From NCBI GenBank assembly GCA_964392345.1, contig CAYMPQ010000062.1, positions 1-10,073 on the forward strand: a DNA stretch of 10,073 nt, given 5' to 3'. Numbering within the stretch: position 1 is the stretch's first letter; each line of letters begins with the position of its first letter. Source of the DNA: JAUVXY01 sp964392345. Its GTDB lineage: Bacteria > Actinomycetota > Humimicrobiia > Humimicrobiales > Humimicrobiaceae. A model generated the notes under the pieces. That model was not told the origin of the DNA and did no database searches. It was given only the letters and a program-made list of their open reading frames with translations. Position numbers and translations under genes: made by a program. Positions 7,124-10,073 of this stretch are shown here, piece by piece.

Positions 7124-7177
7124 TAGACATATTGTAGTAATGATTGTAAGAATTAAAAAAAACTTTTTCCTTTGCAT
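7124..7177 (-). pseudogene. 5' end of the IS-interrupted secreted-protein gene: signal peptide
   Basis: On the minus strand an ATG at 7177-7175 preceded by GAGG (7188-7185, seven bases away) opens the frame MQRKKFFLILTIITTICL, ending in the TA target at 7125-7124. Continuing at 5882 the next residues are VSLSAQCG. Together these make a standard Sec signal peptide: basic N-region, long hydrophobic core, and SLSA before a likely signal peptidase I site. A Cys two residues later leaves a degenerate lipobox as a less likely alternative. The fragment is 52 bases plus the TA, exactly 18 codons, so the join is in frame. Confidence 0.82.
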
Positions 7178-7363
7178 AATATAACCTCGCTTAGTCATAT
7201 TTATTAATGAAAAAGATCCTGTAACATATTGTAATGCATTATTATTAAAATTAGGAGAAATGTAACAACTATTATAATAACTATTAAGGGTTATTAACAG
7301 TAATAAATTAGATAGAATTTATTGTAAATAAAATAAAAATCAAATAATTCTTGTTGTTCTTAT
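7178..7363. other. AT-rich intergenic region upstream of the interrupted gene
   Basis: This stretch lies between the kinase stop and the signal-peptide ATG, both on the minus strand. It is very AT-rich, with many TAATAA/TTATTA motifs. It should contain the promoter of the secreted-protein gene, but AT richness gives many weak -10 matches and no combination stands out. I see no hairpin convincing enough to call a kinase terminator. Confidence 0.5.
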
Positions 7364-8548
7364 TTATATCAGTTTAAAAGCTACTGAAAAACATGAACCC
7401 TGTCCCAATACACTTTCTACATTGATGCTTGCATTATGGATATTGACGATCTCTCTTGCCAGGGAAAGTCCGAGTCCTGTACCGTTCTTATGGAAATCAA
7501 CTGCATTATTAGATCTAAAGAACTCATTAAAGATATTACCCAGATTCTTTTCAGGTATACCGATTCCCTGGTCTTCTATACCGACATATAGCCGGGGACC
7601 TTCAATTTTCTTAATTATGACCTTAATCACGCTGCCGGAGGGGGAATAATTGATTGCATTTTCAAATAAAATAGAAAAAAGTATCTCGATATGTTTCTCA
7701 TTTCCCTTAATATGAAGGTCTTCCTCCAGGTGAGGATAATCGATCTGGATCTTTTTATTCTTTGCAGATACTTTGAACTGCTTGATTATATTTGTGAGAA
7801 TGGGACTGATATTGATCCTCTTTAGATCTAAAACCATTTCATCCCTGGATTTTAGCTTTTCGAGTTCCAGCATTTCTTTGATAACCCTGGATAATAATTC
7901 ACATCTTGTCCTAATTTTCTGGACAATATCCCTGGTTGCCTGTGATATTTTTCCGGAATAGCCCTCAAGAATAATATCCACATAACTCTGTATTGCTGAA
8001 AACGGAGCTTTTAATTGGTGAGTAGCATATAATAAATACTTTGTTTTTTCATTATTGATCTCTTTTAATTTCTGGCTTATCTGTTCATATTCCAGCATTT
8101 CTTTTTCCAGCTGGGTGTTCACTATTTCAAGGTCCTCAGTTCTTTCAATGATCTTTTTTTCCAGATTTATCTTATACTCATTGAGATTCTGATTGACCTC
8201 ATTATAGGCATCCAGAAATTGAAAAATGATCTTTGAGCCATTAGCACCCATCAGACTTATTTTTGGAGATTTTTTTTCGCTGATCTTTTTAAAGATTTGA
8301 GGATCACCGGTAGCTTCAAATATAAGGTCTACCTGCTCATCGATAATAATCTGGTCACAATCCGTAGTACAGTTAATATTATGGTTTTTTGCATAAAGGA
8401 CCCCAACTGCATAGGGGTCAATATCGCATATATATTTAATCTTAACTGCAGGAATTCTAAGCAGGACTTTCAATAGGGCAAGACCCCCTTTCCCTGCGCC
8501 TATTAGAGCGATTACTGCTTCGTTACCATTTTTGTCTTTATTTTTCAT
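7364..8548 (-). CDS. Sensor histidine kinase with N-terminal Rossmann (NAD(P)-binding-like) domain
   Basis: A 394-residue soluble kinase without membrane segments. Residues 10-113 form a Rossmann-like domain with GAGKGG (17-22), an acidic residue after the second strand (CDIDP, 41-45), DLIFEATGDP (74-83) and MGANGSK (100-106), as in NAD(P)-dependent dehydrogenases. A charged coiled-coil (about 115-170) leads to the HisKA helix with ATHQLKAPF (phosphoacceptor His177). The GHKL ATPase follows: N box FENAIN (Asn297), DQGIGIP (G1, Asp326) and GTGLGLSLA (G2, 356-364). All catalytic boxes are intact. It is inferred to sense an intracellular nucleotide or redox ligand and autophosphorylate. The likely partner is the divergent receiver protein at 8624, 75 bp away. 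No clear Shine-Dalgarno precedes the ATG; a TACAAT (8566-8561) would give a nearly leaderless transcript. The ligand is unproven. Confidence 0.9.
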   Translation of the reverse strand: MKNKDKNGNEAVIALIGAGKGGLALLKVLLRIPAVKIKYICDIDPYAVGVLYAKNHNINCTTDCDQIIIDEQVDLIFEATGDPQIFKKISEKKSPKISLMGANGSKIIFQFLDAYNEVNQNLNEYKINLEKKIIERTEDLEIVNTQLEKEMLEYEQISQKLKEINNEKTKYLLYATHQLKAPFSAIQSYVDIILEGYSGKISQATRDIVQKIRTRCELLSRVIKEMLELEKLKSRDEMVLDLKRINISPILTNIIKQFKVSAKNKKIQIDYPHLEEDLHIKGNEKHIEILFSILFENAINYSPSGSVIKVIIKKIEGPRLYVGIEDQGIGIPEKNLGNIFNEFFRSNNAVDFHKNGTGLGLSLAREIVNIHNASINVESVLGQGSCFSVAFKLI

Positions 8549-8557
8549 TTGATAATA

Positions 8558-8586
8558 TTGTACAATGTAATTAGGTAACTTAGAAT
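8558..8586 (+). promoter_or_regulatory. Possible promoter of the response regulator gene, overlapping the kinase promoter
   Basis: TTGTAC (8558-8563), a 17-base spacer and TAGAAT (8581-8586) form a plausible sigma70-type promoter for the + strand regulator, with a start near 8593. The same 75-bp gap must also hold the kinase promoter on the other strand, so the two would overlap and could be co-regulated. The -10 box is good, the -35 box weak. Confidence 0.4.
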
Positions 8587-8623
8587 AAATATTTTAAAAC
8601 TAAAGGAAGAAAGAGAGGATCAG

Positions 8624-9022
8624 ATGGACAAGGTATATATAATAGATGATGATCAGGATATTGTTGAATCAATTTCCATGGTTTTAAAAGCAAATGGGTA
8701 CGAGGTTGCTGCACAGTATAATGATGAAAATGTAATTAAAAATGTATCCAATTATAGTCCAGATCTGATCATTCTGGATGTTATTTTCCCTGAGGATTCC
8801 TCTGCAGGATTCAAGATTGCAAGAGCGATAAAAAGTGATAATGTATTGGTAAAAATACCGATTATCATGCTCTCTGCCGTGAATGAGAAAGGGATCTATA
8901 TGGGTAAGTTTAGCGATCAGGATATTGACCAATCATGGCTGCCAGTAAATAAATTCCTGGATAAACCTGTCCAACCCAAGGAGCTATTGCAGCTGATTAA
9001 ATCTGTTTTAAAAGATAAATAA
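8624..9022 (+). CDS. Stand-alone receiver-domain response regulator
   Basis: A 132-residue CheY-like receiver with no output domain. All signature residues are present: the acidic pocket DDD (8-10), phosphoacceptor Asp52 in LIILDV, Ser84 in MLSAV, and Lys114-Pro115 in KFLDKPVQP. An insertion of about ten residues (KFSDQDIDQSWLPVNKF) sits between the Ser84 strand and Lys114. I recall the same feature in single-domain regulators of anaerobes that lie near histidine kinases. The ATG has AGAGGA five bases upstream. It is divergent from the kinase at 8548, the obvious phosphodonor. Without an output domain it may act by protein-protein contact or as a phosphate shuttle. A probable terminator follows at 9068. 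Confidence 0.92.
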   Translation: MDKVYIIDDDQDIVESISMVLKANGYEVAAQYNDENVIKNVSNYSPDLIILDVIFPEDSSAGFKIARAIKSDNVLVKIPIIMLSAVNEKGIYMGKFSDQDIDQSWLPVNKFLDKPVQPKELLQLIKSVLKDK

Positions 9023-9067
9023 ACTCCCTTTTTAACAATAATTAGATATAGAATTATAAGAATATAT

Positions 9068-9101
9068 ATAGCCTCTTCTCAGGACCAGGGAAGCTATTTT
9101 T
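9068..9101 (+). terminator. Probable rho-independent terminator of the response regulator gene
   Basis: ATAGC (9068-9072) pairs with GCTAT (9093-9097). The inner arm can extend with one mismatch through CTCTT/GGGAA-type pairs around an 11-base loop, and the stem runs into TTTTT (9097-9101). It lies 46 bp after the stop codon. The rest of 9023-9221 is AT-rich, with a TATAAT at 9169-9174 that could be the -10 of the methyltransferase gene, lacking a clear -35. Confidence 0.5.
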
Positions 9102-9221
9102 AGAGATTAGGATCAGATTCTTTTTGTTCTTATATTCATAAATAATATCAATTCCATTAAATTAATATTATAATTATCATGTCATATTTGCAATTGAATT
9201 TAGAGGAATAAGTTAAAAGAA

Positions 9222-9752
9222 ATGAAAGAGAAATCATTAAGTGAGATGACCTCTAGTGATATAAAAGAGGCAGTAAGAGAAAAATACAGCCAAGTTGCAA
9301 AAGATCCCTGCAGGTCTTTTAATTTTCCAGTGGGAAAAACTTTTGCTATAGATGTAGTATGCCCTAAAGAAGTATTAGATAAACTTCCCCAGGAATTTAC
9401 TGAATCATTTACGGGAGCTAACAATCCCCAACCTTTTGTTGATTTAAAGGAGGGTGAAGTAGTCCTTGACTTAGGCTGTGGGGCAGGGCTTGATCTTTAT
9501 TTCTATGCAAAATCAATAGGTAGAAAAGGAAAAGTCTATGGTCTGGATATTTCAAATGATATGCTTGAAAAAGCTAAAGCTAATATGAAGTCAGTAGGGA
9601 TAAGTAATGTGGAGTTTATTCGTGGCTCCTCGGACGATCTTCCTTTTGAAAATGATTTTTTCGATATTGTAGCCTCAAATGGAATATATAATCTTTCACC
9701 GGATAAAGAAAAAGTTATGGCAGAGGTTCACAGGGTAGTGAATCTCCCCTGA
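9222..9752 (+). pseudogene. ArsM-like SAM-dependent methyltransferase, 3' truncated
   Basis: The 176-residue frame starts with VREKYSQVA (15-26), typical of arsenite methyltransferase-like proteins. It then has GANNPQP (65-71) and SAM motif I VLDLGCGAGLD (81-91). Motif II is VYGLDISNDM (105-114), followed by GSSDDLPF (135-142), SNGIYNLSPDKE (152-163) and EVHRV (168-172). Relatives continue with LKPGG and some 70 further residues. Here homology stops at HRV (9737) and the next codons come from the palindromic block, ending at TGA 9750-9752. ArsM's CGNP is replaced by GANNP and its paired Cys are not seen, so arsenic methylation is doubtful; this may be a related methyltransferase of other specificity. 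AGAGGA at 9202-9207 lies 14 bases upstream, longer than ideal. The SAM fold lacks its last strands and is probably non-functional. Confidence 0.8.
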
Positions 9753-9765
9753 CTGAAGTCAGGGG
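9746..9765 (+). repeat. Strong hairpin, 8-bp stem
   Basis: CCCCTGAC and GTCAGGGG flank a TGAA tetraloop, followed by CTTCTTTTGC. Stem strength and the T-rich tail mean it could also terminate transcription of the truncated methyltransferase gene. Confidence 0.7.
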
Positions 9766-9824
9766 CTTCTTTTGCTATTCTCCAAAATCGAGACGCCCAG
9801 ACTAGGTCTGGACAGCCTATCCAT

Positions 9825-9844
9825 CACCAGACTAAAGTCTGGTG
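9825..9844. repeat. Hairpin, 9-bp stem
   Basis: CACCAGACT (9825-9833) and AGTCTGGTG (9836-9844) form a perfect stem separated by AA. The AGACT..AGTCT core is shared with the hairpin at 9797-9811 and a degenerate copy at 9855-9866. Confidence 0.7.
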
Positions 9845-9861
9845 GTTTAACGGCAGACTAA

Positions 9862-10073
9862 AACCTGGAGGGCAAGGTAGGTACGAGAAAATGGAAGACA
9901 AAAAAACAGATAGAGGAGGCTGTTGAAGATATTTTTACAAAATACCAATCAGACCGCTTCTTTGATTGGAATATGGTGGTAAAAGAGGTTGAAACCTACA
10001 GGCAGAAGAAAAAGGGCAGGCCCGGAAACAATACTGAGTACGTAAAGATTGTAAAAAAACAATGGACATTTGA
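9862..10073 (+). pseudogene. IS1634-like transposase fragment (partial, runs off the window)
   Basis: The frame is open from a TAA at 9859-9861 to the right edge. It reads KWKTKKQIEEAVEDIF (from about 9889), then KYQSDRFFDW and KKKGRPGNNTEYVKIVKK. The pattern of an amphipathic IEEAV..I helix followed by a GRPG.NT.Y segment resembles an internal region of IS1634-family transposases. No start codon or upstream transposase sequence is seen; the palindromic block at 9738-9875 sits where the 5' part should be. The 5' part was probably removed by the event that brought in that block. The family assignment is from remembered motifs, and downstream catalytic residues lie outside the window. Confidence 0.55.

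Larger units (their letters stand above)
9738..9875. mobile_element. Palindrome-rich block, possible IS200/IS605-type end or small derivative
   Basis: About 138 bases hold a run of hairpins with a shared core. They are CCCCTGAC-TGAA-GTCAGGGG (9746-9765), CCAGAC-TAG-GTCTGG (9797-9811), CACCAGACT-AA-AGTCTGGTG (9825-9844), and a decayed fourth AGACTAAAACCT (9855-9866). The block interrupts the methyltransferase at 9737/9738 on one side and abuts a transposase fragment on the other. Read on the minus strand, the first hairpin followed by AGATTCAC resembles the tnpB-proximal right end of IS200/IS605 elements (from memory). No tnpA or tnpB is present, so it would be a remnant or miniature form. The right boundary is a guess. 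Confidence 0.45.

Noticed and set aside
8684..8932. Minus-strand 82-codon frame inside the response regulator gene
   Set aside because: Lies wholly antisense to a well-supported receiver domain and has no recognisable motifs.
9200..9424. Minus-strand 74-codon frame over the methyltransferase start
   Set aside because: It is a shadow of the ArsM-like coding sequence and has no ribosome binding site or family motif.
9746..9866. CRISPR array from repeated AGACT cores
   Set aside because: Repeats are short palindromes of unequal sequence at irregular spacing (about 49, 30 and 25 bases), with no constant repeat length and no cas genes.

Overview
This is a low-GC bacterial window, probably from an anaerobe. 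Shine-Dalgarno motifs (AGAGG, GGGAGG, AAGGA), sigma70-like promoter hexamers, a two-component pair and IS630/IS1634-type transposases all point to Bacteria. I cannot name the lineage from sequence alone. The striking property is gene decay: galT, a two-membrane-segment protein, a histidine kinase, a response regulator and an IS630 element look intact, while nearly everything else is frameshifted, truncated or interrupted.

Layout. 1-104: 3' tail of an unrecognised + strand gene. 150-1120 (-): aldo/keto reductase pseudogene whose C-terminus runs into a DUF6788-like domain. 1187-1701 (+): frameshifted flavin reductase-like pseudogene. 1857-2177 (-): 5'-truncated isoprenylcysteine methyltransferase-like remnant. 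2196-4010 (-): probable two-gene operon of galT followed by a conserved membrane protein of unknown role. 4125-4355 and a little beyond (+): frameshifted zincin-type metallopeptidase remnant. 4428-4658 (-): small Cys/Tyr-rich reading frame without a start codon. 4719-7177 (-): gene for a secreted protein (signal peptide, Ig-like repeat, Glu-rich linker, Ig-like repeat, DNRLRE-like C-terminal domain) split by a complete 1239-bp IS630 element at 5885-7123. The insertion lies inside the signal peptide, and conceptual removal of the element and one TA restores a continuous 405-codon frame with its own ribosome binding site.

7364-9022: divergent regulatory pair. A histidine kinase with an N-terminal NAD(P)-binding-like Rossmann domain (-) and a stand-alone receiver protein (+) are separated by only 75 bp. 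9222-9737 (+): ArsM-like SAM methyltransferase, cut off at its C-terminus by a palindrome-rich block (9738-9875) that may be an IS200/IS605-type end or small derivative. Beyond it, a 5'-truncated IS1634-like transposase fragment runs off the window.

The genes do not form one pathway. The kinase/regulator pair is the clearest functional unit and could couple an intracellular nucleotide or redox signal to a response. galT belongs to sugar-nucleotide metabolism. The rest is an accessory, transposon-bombarded region. Some frameshifts could be sequencing errors, but the truncations and the IS insertion could not.
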